From Phytopythium helicoides (Eukaryota > Oomycota > Peronosporomycetes > Pythiales > Pythiaceae): a stretch of DNA of 64,000 nucleotides. Under the pieces are notes generated by a model that saw nothing but the letters and a program-made list of their open reading frames with translations, made no database searches and was not told the DNA's origin. The stretch is from the NCBI GenBank assembly GCA_024867545.1, contig JANFNE010000031.1, positions 496,001 to 560,000 of the forward strand, read 5' to 3'. Shown piece by piece: positions 1-11,477 of the stretch. Positions within the stretch are counted from its first letter, which is position 1. Each line of letters opens with the position of its first letter. The position numbers and the translations under genes were made by a program.

Positions 1-193
1 CCGCGAGCGCCCACTGGTCGGCCAGCACGAGTCCGCCGAGCGGTGAGTCGGGCTCGAGCATGCACGCGTCGAGGTCCGATGGCCGCAGCAGCCCCACGGC
101 GTCGAGCACGCTGTCGACGTCGCTGTTGGAGCCGTCCGTGTCCTCGAGCAGCGCCATGGCGTCCAGCCCCAGCGCCTCCATCTCGAGCGCCAT
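1..193 (-). CDS. Partial 5' end of a group III coiled-coil family gene (runs off the window)
   Basis: Reading the minus strand from ATG at 191-193 gives an N-terminal exon beginning MALEMEALGLDAMALLED that stays open to base 1. It matches the first exon of the gene at 30652-32148 almost base for base (base 1 corresponds to 31956, base 193 to 32148). Similarity continues upstream to about 372 (32347), with a substituted patch at about 270-310. The rest of the gene lies outside the window, so it may be complete or a fragment. No function can be read from this acidic N-terminal stretch alone. Confidence 0.6.
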   Translation of the reverse strand, partial: MALEMEALGLDAMALLEDTDGSNSDVDSVLDAVGLLRPSDLDACMLEPDSPLGGLVLADQWALA

Positions 194-597
194 TGGGATT
201 TCAAATCGAGCGCCACAATCGACTCGAGCTCTTGACGCCCAGCCGGAGGATCGAGGAATGAGCCGGAGATTCGACTCGCCTGGAAGCTGCAGGAGCCGCC
301 AAATGCCAACGCCATCGTCATCGATCAAACAATTGTCGCGGATTATTCGGCGCTTTGATTGCTGTGGTACTCATGGTGCTGTGTTTCTGTATTGACTCCA
401 CACATGGAGAATTTCCAACCTACCGCCGTGTGTTTCGTCTGGGATAGCAGTCCCTCGTAGAGAGCGGTGGTGCGTCGTTCGGCCGTCTGCGGGGCCTGGC
501 AAGTGGTGTGAGCGCCACGAGCCGATCAAGTCGGTGTCTGTGTCAAGCGGTGCTAGCGGCAGCAGCAGTCGACGTGCGCGTCCATAGCGGAGCTGCA

Positions 598-1590
598 ATG
601 GGAGGCTTGACTGGTGTTGTGACTGTTGCCGGTGGCTCGAGCACCTGTAGTGCCGGCGGCTCAGTGTCTTTGACGGGCGGCATTGACGGTGTCGGCGTCT
701 CAAGCGGCGACGTGACGGTGGGAGGTGATGTCTCGTCCGGCGTCGACAGCAGTGGTGGTGTTTTGCGTGGCAATGGGCGCTTCGGCGTCGGGCTCGTCAG
801 GAATGGTGGCCCTGCTGTCTGTTCGGGCTCCTCGCGCTCTGCATCAGACGCGGGTAATGTGCCCGTCGCTAGTGGATCGTCGACGTCCACAGATGGCGGA
901 GGCTTCGTGTCGGTGACTTCTGCTTTGGACGGAGTGGTGCACGTGAGCACTAGAGTGCGCTCCACGTCTACGGGAAGCTCGATCTCGACTTCGGCCAGCA
1001 CCAGCTCGACGAGTGCAGTCGGTGGAGCCACGGTGGACTTGAATGGCGGGTAGCTGAGTGCCTCGAGTGGCGCAGCTGGCGACGTCTCGGTGTCCGGCGG
1101 TGCAGCGTCCTTGTCGGGAGGCTCGAGCAGTTGTCGAGCAGATCCGTGCGTATTGGAAGTAGCTTGTTGGCATCCCTGTTGTTGGCAAGATCGAGGTTGT
1201 GGACAGATCTTCCGTGAGCGGCAGCGGCGCGTCCATCTCGCTATCGAGAGGTGCGTCGTCGAGTGGCGCGTGCGGAAGCGTGAGCATCCTGAGCGGTGCG
1301 AGCGAGTCGACGACAAGCGATGCGATGAGGGTGTCTGGAGGCTCTGGTGGGTTGTTCGGAGAAAATGTGGCGAGCTCTGTGCATGTCTGTACTAGCGGTC
1401 TTAGTCGGTGTCTGGCGACGTTGGGCTGGTCGACTGTTTAGGGCGGTGCAAGCACTTCGACCGCGGGAGCCTCGGTACATATGTCGAGTGGCGCGAACTC
1501 AACGACGATTGGCGAGGTCTTCTTGTCTAGCGCGATCAGTGCGAGTGGCGTTATTGAGCAATTCTGCAAGCAGTGGTTCTGCTTGAGATG
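598..1590 (+). pseudogene. Decayed gene for a Gly/Ser-rich repeat protein
   Basis: The plus strand encodes stretches of degenerate Gly/Ser/Val/Thr repeats, such as GGSVSLTGGIDG, SSGDVTVGGDVSSG, AGDVSVSGGAASLSGG and GSGASISLSRGASSSG. The reading frame jumps several times: about 598-1053, then about 1055-1135, about 1208-1350 and about 1450-1590. Alternating hydrophobic and small residues in short periods suggest a beta-rich repeated structural protein. I recall long extracellular Gly/Ser repeat proteins of this style in oomycetes, but this is memory only. The opposite strand is open for 257 codons (543-1316), but it is Pro/Thr-rich low complexity and is better explained as the shadow. No intact start-to-stop version is present. 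Confidence 0.45.
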
Positions 1591-1599
1591 CGATCACCT

Positions 1600-2146
1600 T
1601 TAGCGAGACAATATTGGTGATATTAAGGAGAGGCTAGTCGATGAGGCAAAAAAACAAAAAAAAAAAACTTTTTGAGGGTTTCCGTCATCTTTCCCTTTTC
1701 CTTTCCAATCGTCAACTCGTCGCATGTGCGACCAAATTTGCCCAGAGAGTTGACCTGCACACACCACAAACAACGAATTTGTCGTGATCTGCGGTTACTC
1801 GACTGTAAAGACCTCACTGACGTGAGCTCCAAGTCCGATTCAAAACCCTTCAGATATATCGTGTGAAAAATATCCTTTGAGCACGCGAGGACATCGAACG
1901 AGGACTAGAAGTGAAGCTGGAGGTTTTGTTAGCACTGTGCTGTCGTTCGATCAAGTAGAATATGGAGGCAGAATTTTCCATAAAAAAATGAAAGCGGGAC
2001 TATCCTGTAGGTGTACCCTGCATGAGGCGGGTTTGGAAGTCATCCACTCGTGCTTGGCTGGGTTTTTAAACAACGAGCGAAAATTCATCGTCGATGTCCA
2101 TGAATTGCGGCGACAAACTACTCCATACCGAACTTTATGTTATTTA
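1600..2146. other. Spacer without recognised gene
   Basis: It contains an A-rich run at about 1645-1670 and a TAGTACAGTACTA palindrome near 2150-2162, which lies just beyond the 3' end of the minus-strand gene at 2147-3829. I see no coding or RNA gene. Confidence 0.5.
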
Positions 2147-3829
2147 TCATAGTACAGTACTAACGCTCCAACAATCAGTACCAGCCAACGCTCCCTGACG
2201 AACACCCAACTGCAGTGACTGTATCGCTGCAGTGGATACCTCACAGTCTTGACCCTCCACAGTGCCCCCATTTACAAATGGGGTGGACTGGTGTGCAGAC
2301 CCATCCACATCGCTGTCCCGTTCGCTCTCGGAAGACGAATTCTGCCGGGTAGTCAAAGTCTTCAAGCCTGTTTCGATACATTCAGTTCCCTTCGACAGGA
2401 TATAATCCAGCTCCTCTCGCATTTCAGACGCGGACAGTTGCAAGCCACATCGACGAAGCTTGGCGAAGCCGGCTTGCACAATGACGATGCCGTCCTTGTT
2501 GTTGTCTCTGCTGAGACCAGACCCCAGTTGATACCTCTGAGAGTGTCTCCGGTGGTGATGAATGCTGATGATGGTGGTAAAGTCCAGACGCATATGATCG
2601 GCGCCATATGGATGTAGCTGGTCGTCCTCGACCGAGTGGTAGACGATCGTTGCTTGCTCAGAACAATCGCGACCAGCAATAGTGCGTCGGCTATCTCTGC
2701 TAGGAGCTTGATTGTCGAAGAATAGCACTCCCTTGAGCTCGATTACTCGCCCACTTGTTCTCAAGCGCATGGAACGACGATGAGCGATTCCGTTTTGCTC
2801 CAAGACTGGATGCGTATCCACAGCTTCTGTGATACACCAGGTCCCGGTCTTGGCGCACGTCGAAACTTCGTCCGATGTCACCACTTCTCGTAGAATATCC
2901 ATCACGTCTTTGACGCTTGCTGCGCCTTCGACTGGAATCGTCGCAAACAACGAACCACAAGCGTCTCCTTCGGGGGTAAAATGGGACGATACCTCGTGTC
3001 GTGGTAGGGAGCCGGAGTTGAGGAAGCGCATCCGTTCGTGTAGGATCTCACGTCCGTCTCGTAAGACGTCGGGTCTCAAATCACAAAGCGTCTTCACTCG
3101 AGAGTAAGTGTCGCACGGCAAATGGATGAAGTGGTTGAGTAGTGGACTGGAGCATTGGGGCTACACCATGAATAATACGATGCCGGGTTAGCTACTGATC
3201 GATCACACGAATTCATCCGAGGCAAACAGCAACGTCACGTCGCACCAGAGACTGAGATATTGCGGACACTCCACCAGCAATCCGAAGCCGCTGAAGCTGT
3301 GCCATCTCGCGCATCTTGTCGTTGGCGAGTCGATACTTATCAAGAGTCGGTAGGTGTCCTGCTCGGCTGACGGCTTTCTGCGTCAAGTAGTCGATGCGCG
3401 CTTGGAGCTTGGGCACCTCGCGTTTCAGCTGTGCGATCTCCATCTGGAACCAAGAGAACCACAGTTAGTCTCCACTTGATCGCCACAGGAGTCGCAGCGA
3501 TCGATGAAACGCACCCTGCGTGATGTATCTGTTCGAACCCTTGCCACTCGTGGCGCCTTTGACGGTTGGAGGCTCTGTTTCGGCCAGGAAGTAGGTATGG
3601 CTCGCTTTCCCAACGTCTCTGGATTCGATATCTTTGACGTAGTTTCCTCGAGCTGCAAGCTGAAACTGTGGCGCATGAAGTGGCCGAGGTCGTGGATGGG
3701 TGGCGAATCGGCTCTCAGGACGCTCTCGTTCTCCTTTTCGTCCAAGTCTTGGCGGAGCTGGGAGATATCCACCGCAGTTCCGCTGATGAGCTCATCGAGC
3801 CACGCAAGTTGCAGTGCCGCCTCGGTCAT
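2147..3829 (-). CDS. Coiled-coil family gene I-1 (three exons, about 508 aa)
   Basis: Exons on the minus strand are 3829-3515 (105 codons), 3443-3246 (66 codons) and 3160-2147. Introns 3514-3444 (71 nt) and 3245-3161 (85 nt) are GT..AG and phase 0. Exon 1 begins MTEAALQLAWLDELISGTAV and ends VRTDTSRR, a basic tail. Exon 2 starts MEIAQLKREVPKLQARIDYL and forms a heptad-like coiled coil. Exon 3 opens PQCSSPLLNHFIHLP and holds the family's conserved domain, with blocks DGREILHERMRFL, EGAASVKDVMDIL and LHPYGADHMRLDFTTIISI. The basic tail plus coiled coil resembles a degenerate bZIP lacking the usual Asn, so DNA binding is possible but unproven. It has the longest C-terminus of group I; copies I-2 to I-4 are cut at QSTP. 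The biochemical role is unknown. Confidence 0.8.
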
Positions 3830-5280
3830 TGATAATATGCCGTGTCCCGCGCAAATTCCGAACTGGTCTGATTCAACGAAGAATCAATCACGGTTCTGAA
3901 GCCTTGTCTTTGTGACCCCCATCTCGACGGACGGTACAGTATAATTGTACAGTACTGTACCAGCATCAATCCTATACCACTCGATCGGGATAGATTGGTC
4001 GTTCTCGCGACGCTGCCCACACGTCCTGCCGTGCTGTCTCCATAACTAATTATCCAGTATCCTGTGCTGAAATGAGGGATTGGCAACTGATCGAATTGGC
4101 CAGCAGGTACACTGAGCTTTTCGTCCCAACACTCGTTCACAAAGAAGACATTGGCAGAGGAAATGCTGTGATTGTAGTGATCCTAGAATGTAGAGCGCGC
4201 GCGGCGCCCTCGAGCATTCATCCTTTCGATGGAGAAGTCTTGTGTGCTTCGGATCGATCACGATCGAAGCTGTACTACTTCTCTCGACGATCGTGGCCAT
4301 AGCACTCACAAAACCAGAACGACACCGTCGTCTTCACGTCTGACGCAAATCTTGGCAGCACCTCCGATGAGATGATCGCTTGAAGTCAATGATGATAGCT
4401 CAAAGTACTGTACGGAGCGACCATCCCATCTCGAACGGAAATCAGGTCCGCAGATCATGAGTCAGGCCACTGTAGTTCGTGTGTTTGTGTGTGGTGGTAT
4501 AAGCCACAGCTGACACCGTAACTTGCGCCAATCACGCTTGCGACAGACCTTTGAAATAGCCCGGACACCTGATGGAATCATAACTAAACTAATGTGTATC
4601 GACGTTGTCAGTGAAGGCGTGGCGAGGTGGGTACCGGTAAGACTTCGCTTCCAAAGCAGGCAGAAGAGCATACTGTATGCACAATCCGTTCGTTCCAAAT
4701 CGCTGCAGCCTCTGCCAGCCATCTCAGCTCGAATCTCTGAGAGTCATGACAGCTCAGTAAGTGCTAGGACGGGGTTCTCACTCCTAGATTGGCGAAGTCA
4801 TTGCCATGCCGCCTACCTTGTTGGGGGCCGAAGCGCTTAGGACACCAGTTCGTATGACATCGCCTCTGGGTTCTTCCACAATCTCACCCTCACCGCACCA
4901 CGTCCGGGCGTTATCTGTACAGTAACGTGTCATCTTCTCGCCTTGGGTTGATCGCGGCACAAACTGTCGTTCGAATGAGGCACAAATTGATCTCCTCCGG
5001 GACTTCAACAGAGTTTTTTTTTTCAGGAATTGCGATGCGATGACATCAAGACTCATCGACTGATGATCTCTTTTTTGGTCACTGACGCAATGATCAGCCT
5101 CATCATCGGTAACCACCTCGTTTGGAACGGCCTACAGTGTATCAAAGATGGCGTCGCCTCGAGCGGACTGGGAGAGCAGTTCAGTGATAGAGACTGACTG
5201 GAAGGGAGCACGTCCTAATTGAAACCGATGTAAGGAAAACTAAACACTAAATATTTCATTAGTCCTATGGGTGGCAAATC
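3830..5280. other. Spacer between I-1 and II-1; shared upstream elements, no gene recognised
   Basis: The upstream region of I-1 (about 3835-4400) is a diverged relative of the region upstream of I-3 (about 16025-16600); both carry GCGCAAATT, ACTGGTCTG and a downstream CGCAAATCTTGG element. The stretch at about 4900-5070 is related to about 23270-23470 upstream of I-4. Palindromic GTACAGTAC/TACTGTAC motifs occur at 3931-3962, 4404-4414 and 4915-4925. Short open frames here look random. Confidence 0.5.
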
Positions 5281-6825
5281 CTATTGACGAGCCAGAAGCG
5301 CCATTGTCGCCTCGAGAGCAGCAGGACCCTTGGACATTGCGTAGTTCATCTCTTTCCGTAGATCCGAAGTAGATATTGACACTCCGTCACGATACAGCTT
5401 GATGAAGGTGCTTCTCACAACCACGATGCCTTCAGTCGTCTTGTTACTGAGATGGGAGGAACTGGAGTCGTGTTCGAGCGAGTACTTTTGGTGGTGAATA
5501 CTGATGACACTGGTGACATCCAAACGCAGTCTGCCAGCGGTGTACGGATGGAGCTTGTCTTTTTCAACAGGATGAATCACAATGGTTGCTTGTGCTTCGT
5601 TGTCGAAAAGTCCAGTTGAATCGGTATTCGCCGGATACTCGGAGAATAGAACGCTGTTGAACTCGGTGACGACTCCCGTTGGAGACGATCTAATGCAAAG
5701 TCGATGGGCGATTCCATTTTCATCCAAGTTTGGATGAGCGTCCACAGTTTCTGTCATCGATCGTGCTCTCGACTTCTGACACACTAAATCCATGTCTGAT
5801 GTCAACACCGACCAAAGTGCGTCCAATACTTGCTTGACATTCGTCGCGCCTTCGATTGGAGTTGCCGTGAACACAGATGCACACATGTCTCCCTCGGCGG
5901 TGGCGTACGATGAAGCTTCATTGCATGGAAGCAAGTTGTCATTCAAGAAGCGCATTCGCTCGCGCAGAATCTCTCGGCCGTCGTGCAGTATGCCGCCACT
6001 CAAATTACATAGGATCTTCACTCGATCGGGGGTCTCTCGAGGCAAATGGATATTGTAGTTGAGTAAAGTTGTAGAGCTTTGAGGCTGAACAAGGGTATGC
6101 ACATCGTATTAGGATCTCGGTAGCACAAAATCAACCACAGATATTTAGCCAACGTACAGATATGTAAGATGCGACAGAAAGCCCACGACTGATCCAAAGC
6201 TGTTGGAGACGAGTCAATTCGCGAAGCTTGGAGTTTACAAGTTGACATTTGTGAAGAGAGGAGTGTTCTCCCGGCTGGCTCACTGCTTTCTGCATTAGGT
6301 ACTCAATGAACGCCTCGAGCTCACGGACCTCGAGTCTCAGCGCTGCAATCTCCTTCTACAGTCAGCCAAAGCAGTTGATCATATGAATAAAACTCTGTTG
6401 AACTGTCGGCAGTAATTGGTGCGTACCCTACGTGCTGCGTCACTTCGCATGCTTACAAGTTGGCTCGACTTGGATAGCAGGGAAGGTGGCTTGGCTCTTG
6501 AGGCAGTAGGGGCTGATGCCTCTAGTATTTCCTGCTCAAATCGCGACGCCATCAATTCTTCTTGCAGCTTTGGAGCGACCCATGACCCAGTGAGGCTATC
6601 GAATAGCATCTGCGGTTCTGGCTCTGTGTGCTGACTCTCGATCATGCCCTTAAGCTCTTGACCAAACAGAGAGCTAACAGCTTCGCTGCCAAGAACCTCG
6701 TCGACCCAAGCCGGCGACATCCAGAGGTCGTCCATTTGTCCCAATAGCACTTGTGCGGCAGTTTGCAAACTGGTGGCGTCGGATTGAAGTAATCTCATCT
6801 CATTGACACCGGTGAACGTGAGCAC
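5281..6825 (-). CDS. Coiled-coil family gene II-1 (three exons, about 466 aa)
   Basis: Exons are 6825-6427, 6355-6158 (66 codons) and 6084-5281 (267 residues plus stop). Introns 6426-6356 (71 nt) and 6157-6085 (73 nt) are GT..AG, phase 0. Exon 1 contains the family patch MDDLWMSPAWVDEVLG and ends SMRSDAARR. Two starts are possible: 6825, or 6735 at MDDLW, where groups II-3 and II-4 start. I list the longer one because the extension (QVLLGQ) is conserved in frame in II-2 despite a 3-nt indel. Exon 2 starts KEIAALRLEVRELEAFIEYL. Exon 3 opens PQSSTTLLNYNIHLP and carries EGATNVKQVLDALW, LHPYTAGRLRLDVTSV and FIKLYRDGVSISTSDLRKEM. The function is unknown; a START-like ligand-binding fold is only a guess from family memory. 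Confidence 0.78.
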
Positions 6826-6999
6826 GGAATGTATGGGATGTATACATGTACAGTACCTGTATAGTACCGGTACTTGTACAGTACCAAATTGATTGCGCTA
6901 GCCGTAATCCTCAGTAATTTCTGATGTTTACGCGTACCGTAAGCAGTGCTATGAAAAAGAGCAGGGCTAACGTGGTTTCACCAGGCACTATACTGTAGT

Positions 7000-8030
7000 G
7001 GACCCCCAGGCCACGGCAAACAGACCACTGAAAGCAGATTTCAGGGTTTGCTTTCATCCACAACGTCATTCCCAGCTATAGTTGAGTGTCCGTGTTGACG
7101 TTGAATTGCTCTACGTACCTTTTTTGCCAGGTTGGTTGACCTCGAGGTGCAGTGCGCAGCGCCATGCTCGGGGAATGTTCGGATAGCTTTGACCCGACGA
7201 CGTGCCAAGTTTCTGACGCGGATTGAGCTAGTCCCATGGCGAGCTTGTGTATTGTCTTGGCCCTGATGGACTTAAAGCGTAGTGTACGGCCGGCATTCAC
7301 GCGACCAACAGAAGACGCGAGGGCAAGAGCAGGTACCGTCGCCGACTGACCTCCGCACACCAGTTCCATTGCGTCAGCGATATTACTACGATTCGACCCA
7401 AGTGCACCGACACACGGGTCTCGTGAACCCCTGGCCTCATGCACCGAGGTCATTCGTTTCTGTCTTGTTAAACTCCAGTATCCAACAACTGCTTGCTGTT
7501 CTAGCTCCAACAATACCACTCATTGATGCTCATTGCATCACGCTCTCGACTGGAATACAGGTATTCTAATAGGCTAATGGATCCCTAGCTCATACTTGGA
7601 CCTAGCACTACTGTGCGGAAAGAGCTGCTACAGCGTGGATCAAACAGTTGTAATGCTGACACCTTAGCGTCAACAATGGTATTTGTGCTACGCGAGTGCA
7701 TTCGGTGAAGAGCAGTCGATCGTTGACGCTTGTAGTATGGTGTTGTTGTTGCGGATTGTGGTCTCTCAATCAAGAAGAGGTGGCCACAACCTAATTATTG
7801 GCTTCCCATCTATCTGTGGTATACGCATTGACATTTCGCAGAAAACGAGCGAGGAGTGGCGGCATGGAGTTTTCGCATCACGAGGTTGTAGTTGTGGTCG
7901 CTTTACCTGGTAACGGTGGTGAAACCCGAGCTACTCTGAGTGTGACAGGCTTAAAGAACAAGAACGATAAAGTCATGTGAACATACCTATTAGGTAGCCA
8001 TTGAATCTCAAACCGGACTGGCGTGCCTGG
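7000..8030. repeat. 1.0-kb block, copy 1 of a segmental duplication
   Basis: It is nearly identical to 25560-26594. The clearest difference is about 10-12 extra bases (around 7790-7800, CTAATTATTGG) that are missing at about 26361. Both copies lie upstream of a group II gene (II-1 and II-2), so the block moved with its neighbours as part of a larger duplicated unit. It contains the 147-codon minus-strand frame annotated separately. Confidence 0.8.
7076..7519 (-). CDS. Unrecognised 147-codon open frame
   Basis: An uninterrupted minus-strand frame beginning MVLLELEQQAVVGYWSL. An equally intact copy lies at 25647-26090. It contains RFKSIRAKTIHKLAMGLAQ and SASETWHVVGSKLSE, with no signal peptide, membrane segment or motif I know. 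Conservation between the two copies is weak evidence, because the whole block was duplicated recently. It could be chance, an exon of an unseen gene, or part of an old mobile element. Confidence 0.2.
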   Translation of the reverse strand: MVLLELEQQAVVGYWSLTRQKRMTSVHEARGSRDPCVGALGSNRSNIADAMELVCGGQSATVPALALASSVGRVNAGRTLRFKSIRAKTIHKLAMGLAQSASETWHVVGSKLSEHSPSMALRTAPRGQPTWQKRYVEQFNVNTDTQL

Positions 8031-8039
8031 TATCGTTTT

Positions 8040-8345
8040 CACGCTCCTACTGATTGATGCTGATGTTATCCAATCGCATCCAATAGTTATCACACAGTTT
8101 CAGCTTGACGTCCATCCCTTCGTGAATGGAAATCCTTGCGCGCTCCATACCGAGATGGTAGACACAGGACAAGTCCTGTAAGAACTGAAAGGCTTTGCAC
8201 TCAGCGACTTCTTTATCTATCGTTAACCAAATCTCTGGCGAACAATTCGTTTGAAACTAAGTTGGGCCTAACCTTCGCGAACATCACAGCAGGAATATAC
8301 AGAAAGCTCGAGATGACGTATTTCTTGGCTTGTATTTGCTCATGG
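8040..8345 (-). pseudogene. Relic of a family C-terminal exon
   Basis: On the minus strand the sequence retains weak similarity to the C-terminal exon of II-1/II-2, around the segment encoding LRLDVTSV and the preceding HPVEDDxL region. No open frame survives. A diverged counterpart lies at about 26985-27400, in the same position relative to the duplicated 1-kb block. The matched order supports a duplicated old pseudogene rather than chance similarity. Confidence 0.4.
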
Positions 8346-8451
8346 TTTTAGCTGCATGAGTTCATCTACAGTGCATACGTAAAGTAATACAACGTAAATA
8401 ATGCTTTGCACTAGAGTTATCCTCGGTGCTCGACTAGCTTTACGTCGTCGA

Positions 8452-8757
8452 CAGCTTCAAGAACGCCAGCCCAACAAAACAAAACAAACAAAGCGATGCT
8501 TGCCGAACAACTGAAGTAGTTGTTCGGCAAGCATCGCTTTGTTTGCTTCACGTTCACGACACCCTACGAACACTTGATCGCCGGTCCAAGAGACACAGAG
8601 CATGGGGACCGCCAAGGACGTGCTCGCCAACGCCTTGCTCGACTCAACTGTGAGCACGCACTTCCCGCGCGAGCCCAACTGAAGCGTGTCTGAATCGCTT
8701 TCGTCAGGCGGCCGATATCTCCCAGTCTCGGCTCAGCAACGTACCGATGTCTCAGAG
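8452..8757. repeat. 3'-flank filler sequence of gene I-2, with 27-bp inverted repeat
   Basis: About 300 bp that replaces the ancestral 3' end of group I genes in I-2, I-3 and I-4 (counterparts about 14147-14420 and 20991-21296). The left boundary at 8452 is abrupt: the sequence before it is unrelated to the other two copies. On the plus strand an open stretch reads MGTAKDVLANALLDSTV and ends FPREPN then stop. This looks like a captured 3' coding end of another gene, but no complete gene is present. Confidence 0.6.
8486..8544. repeat. Perfect 27-bp inverted repeat with 5-nt loop
   Basis: The arms 8486-8512 and 8518-8544 are exact reverse complements, separated by GAAGT. The arm core is GATGCTTGCCGAACAACT. 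A copy with 25-bp arms lies at 21027-21081. The third copy, near 14181-14207, has only the left arm and lacks 32 nt. It can form a strong hairpin; whether it is transcribed is unknown. Confidence 0.9.
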
Positions 8758-10359
8758 AGGGGTGGACTGGTGTGCAGACCCGTCCACATCGCTGTCCCGT
8801 TCGCTCTCGGAAGACGAATTCTGCCGGGTAGTCAAAGTCTTCAAGCCTGTTTCGATACATTCAGGTCCCTTCGACAGGATATAATCCAGCTCCTCTCGCA
8901 TTTCAGACGCGGACAGTTGCAAGCCACATCGACGAAGCTTGGCGAAGCCGGCTTGCACAATGACGATGCCGTCCTTGTTGTTGTCTCTGCTGAGACCAGA
9001 CCCCAGTTGATACCTCTGAGAGTGTCTCCGGTGGTGATGAATGCTGATGATGGTGGTAAAGTCCAGACGCATATGATCGGCGCCATATGGATGTAGCTGG
9101 TCGTCCTCGACCGAGTGGTAGACGATCGTTGCTTGCTCAGAACAATCGCGACCAGCAATAGTGCGTCGGCTATCTCTGCTAGAAGCTTGATTGTCGAAGA
9201 ATAGCACTCCCTTGAGCTCGATTACTCGCCCACTTGTTCTCAAGCGCATGGAACGACGATGAGCGATTCCGTTTTGCTCCAAGACTGGATGCGTATCCAC
9301 AGCTTCTGTGATACACCAGGTCCCGGTCTTGGCGCACGTCGAAACTTCGTCCGATGTCACCACTTCTCGTAGAATATCCGCCACGTCTTTGACGCTTGCT
9401 GCGCCTTCGACTGGAATCGTCGCAAACAACGAACCACAAGCGTCTCCTTCGGGGGTAAAATGGGACGATACCTCGTGTCGTGGTAGGGAGCCGGAGTTGA
9501 GGAAGCGCATCCGTTCGTGTAGGATCTCACGTCCGTCTCGTAAGACGTCGGGTCTCAAATCACAAAGCGTCTTCACTCGAGAGTAAGTGTCGCACGGCAA
9601 ATGGATGAAGTGGTTGAGTAGTGGACTGGAGCATTGGGGCTACACCATGAATAATACGATGCCGGGTTAGCTACTGATCGATCACACGAATCCATCCGAG
9701 GCAAACAGTAACGTCACGTCGCACCAGAGACTGAGATATTGCGGACACTCCACCAGCAATCCGAAGCCGCTGAAGCTGTGCCATCTCGCGCATCTTGTCG
9801 TTGGCGAGTCGATATTTATCAAGAGTCGGTAGGTGTCCTGCTCGGCTGACGGCTTTCTGCGTCAAGTAGTCGATGCGCGCTTGGAGCTTGGGCACCTCGC
9901 GTTTCAGCTGTGCGATCTCCATCTGGAACCAAGAGAACCACAGTTAGTCTCCACTCGATCGCCACAGGAGACGCAGCGATCGATGAAACACACCCTGCGT
10001 GATGTATCTGTTCGAACTCCTACCACTCGTGGCGCCTTTGACGGTTGGAGGCTCTGTTTCGGTCGGGAAGTAGACAAGGTTCGCTTCCGCGTTGACGGCT
10101 TCCGCGTTGACGGCTTCTGCATCGATGGCTCCCCCAACGATTCTTGGTCGTGTTCCGATATGTTTGCGGTTAGTTCTTCGAGTTGAATGCTGATGGTCTC
10201 GTCGACGAAGTGGTCGAAGTGCTGCGTGGGCGGCGAGTTGGGTACGAAAGCACGCGTGTTCTCTATTTCGTCCAAGTCTGGGTGAAGCTGGGAGATATCG
10301 TTCCCCATCGCGTTGAGAAGCTCATCGAGCCAAGCTAGTGGCAAAGCGGTCTCGGTCAT
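8752..10359 (-). CDS. Coiled-coil family gene I-2 (three exons, 483 aa)
   Basis: Exons are 10359-9994 (122 codons), 9922-9725 (66 codons) and 9639-8752 (295 residues plus stop). Introns 9993-9923 (71 nt) and 9724-9640 (85 nt) are GT..AG, phase 0. The start MTETALPLAWLDELL is chosen because I-3 and I-4 share it and similarity stops there; the frame stays open upstream to 10458. Exon 1 has an in-frame 15-bp repeat giving KPSTRKPSTRKRT, absent from I-1, and ends VRTDTSRR. Exon 2 is the MEIAQLKREV coiled coil. Exon 3 opens PQCSSPLLNHFIHLP and ends SAHQSTPL then stop, about 50 residues shorter than I-1 because unrelated sequence joins there. It is nearly identical to I-3. Function unknown. Confidence 0.8.
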
Positions 10360-10690
10360 AGAAGCAGAAGCACTGTCGTGTCGCGCGAGAATTGCAAACT
10401 GGTCGACTAGTGGAGCCTGCTTGAACGAGCTATTTGCCATGCATTTTCGATGTACCACCGTCGTACCATTACCCTATGTCACGCATCTGCAACCTCATCT
10501 GCATAGCGAGTGCACTCCAAGTTGATGAACTGTACAGTAATGTGTGCGGGTACTTTTCGCAGTAGGTATGATGAGCCACGTCAACGAGAGATCCTCCTGT
10601 AGCTTGACATCGAGAATATGACACAACGCTCAGGCTGTTGAACTCAAAGGTGAGATGAGATGATCGATCGCTGGAGAAATTGTATACCGG
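10360..10690 (-). promoter_or_regulatory. Upstream region of I-2, different from its sister copies
   Basis: Immediately beyond the start codon the sequence departs from the upstream regions of I-1, I-3 and I-4. Only short islands remain, such as a GAGAATTGCAAACTGGTC-like patch at about 10389-10410. It includes an ACTGTACAGTA motif near 10529. Promoter function is inferred from position only. Confidence 0.4.
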
Positions 10691-11477
10691 TATGTGCCTG
10701 CAGCGTGCATTGATGCAGCCATAGCACCCATAGCACAGACAAAACCAGCTCGATCATATGCCACAAGCGTGCAGTCCAAAACTTCTCAGGCGTCAGTCAT
10801 CTTACAGTGTGGCGCAAATCTTGGCGGCACTTCACCATTCCTTATGTTCGTGCGTGGTCGCACGAGGTACTGTTGGTAGGAGCCGGCAAGTTCTGTACAC
10901 CTCATGTGTGAGTTAGCACTGTACAGTACAGGATGCTGCATCCTGGATGTAGCCCATACACAACGCTGCTGCTGCAGTCAAGAGCCTTAACTTTTTTTTT
11001 CTTTCTTTTCGGTTGACTCCTAAAGAAACCCGAAGGTCCGACTGTGAGTGATGAGATCCCATTTTCGCATGAGATGATCGACTCTTGACCTGTCGAGGCA
11101 ACTGCTACATACACTTACTTTATGCAGTGCCTATGACGCCGTTCTGTATGCATGTATGGTGTCGCAGCCAGCAGCGACTCGCTGGCGCTGTCAGTCCGTC
11201 CCATCTCAGTAGCCGTGCATAGGTCTAGTCTACGTGCGAACAAGCTGGTGCCAGTCGCACCTACATAATTACTCTAGTCATCAAGAGGCTGCAAATGCAT
11301 TCCTTTTGCTCACTCCCACTCGTCGGCGTGACGCCCGGAAGACTCATCGACAGATTATTTAGTTAAAAAGTACCGCTGAGCGTAATCTACTCCAGCGTGG
11401 CAATCTCGTTTGCGACAAACAACTCGTCAAGTGAACTACATAAGAATATACGGTACATCCTACCGGTAAAGAGCCGT

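Noticed and set aside
543..1316. 257-codon minus-strand Pro/Thr-rich frame
   Set aside because: It is the antisense of a Gly/Ser repeat region; such regions stay open on both strands, and its start part is very Arg-rich, as in shadow frames.
10902..11114. Short minus-strand frames repeated at 17740-17952
   Set aside because: They are duplicated only because the whole segment is duplicated; the sequence is compositionally biased (poly-T run) and shows no domain.
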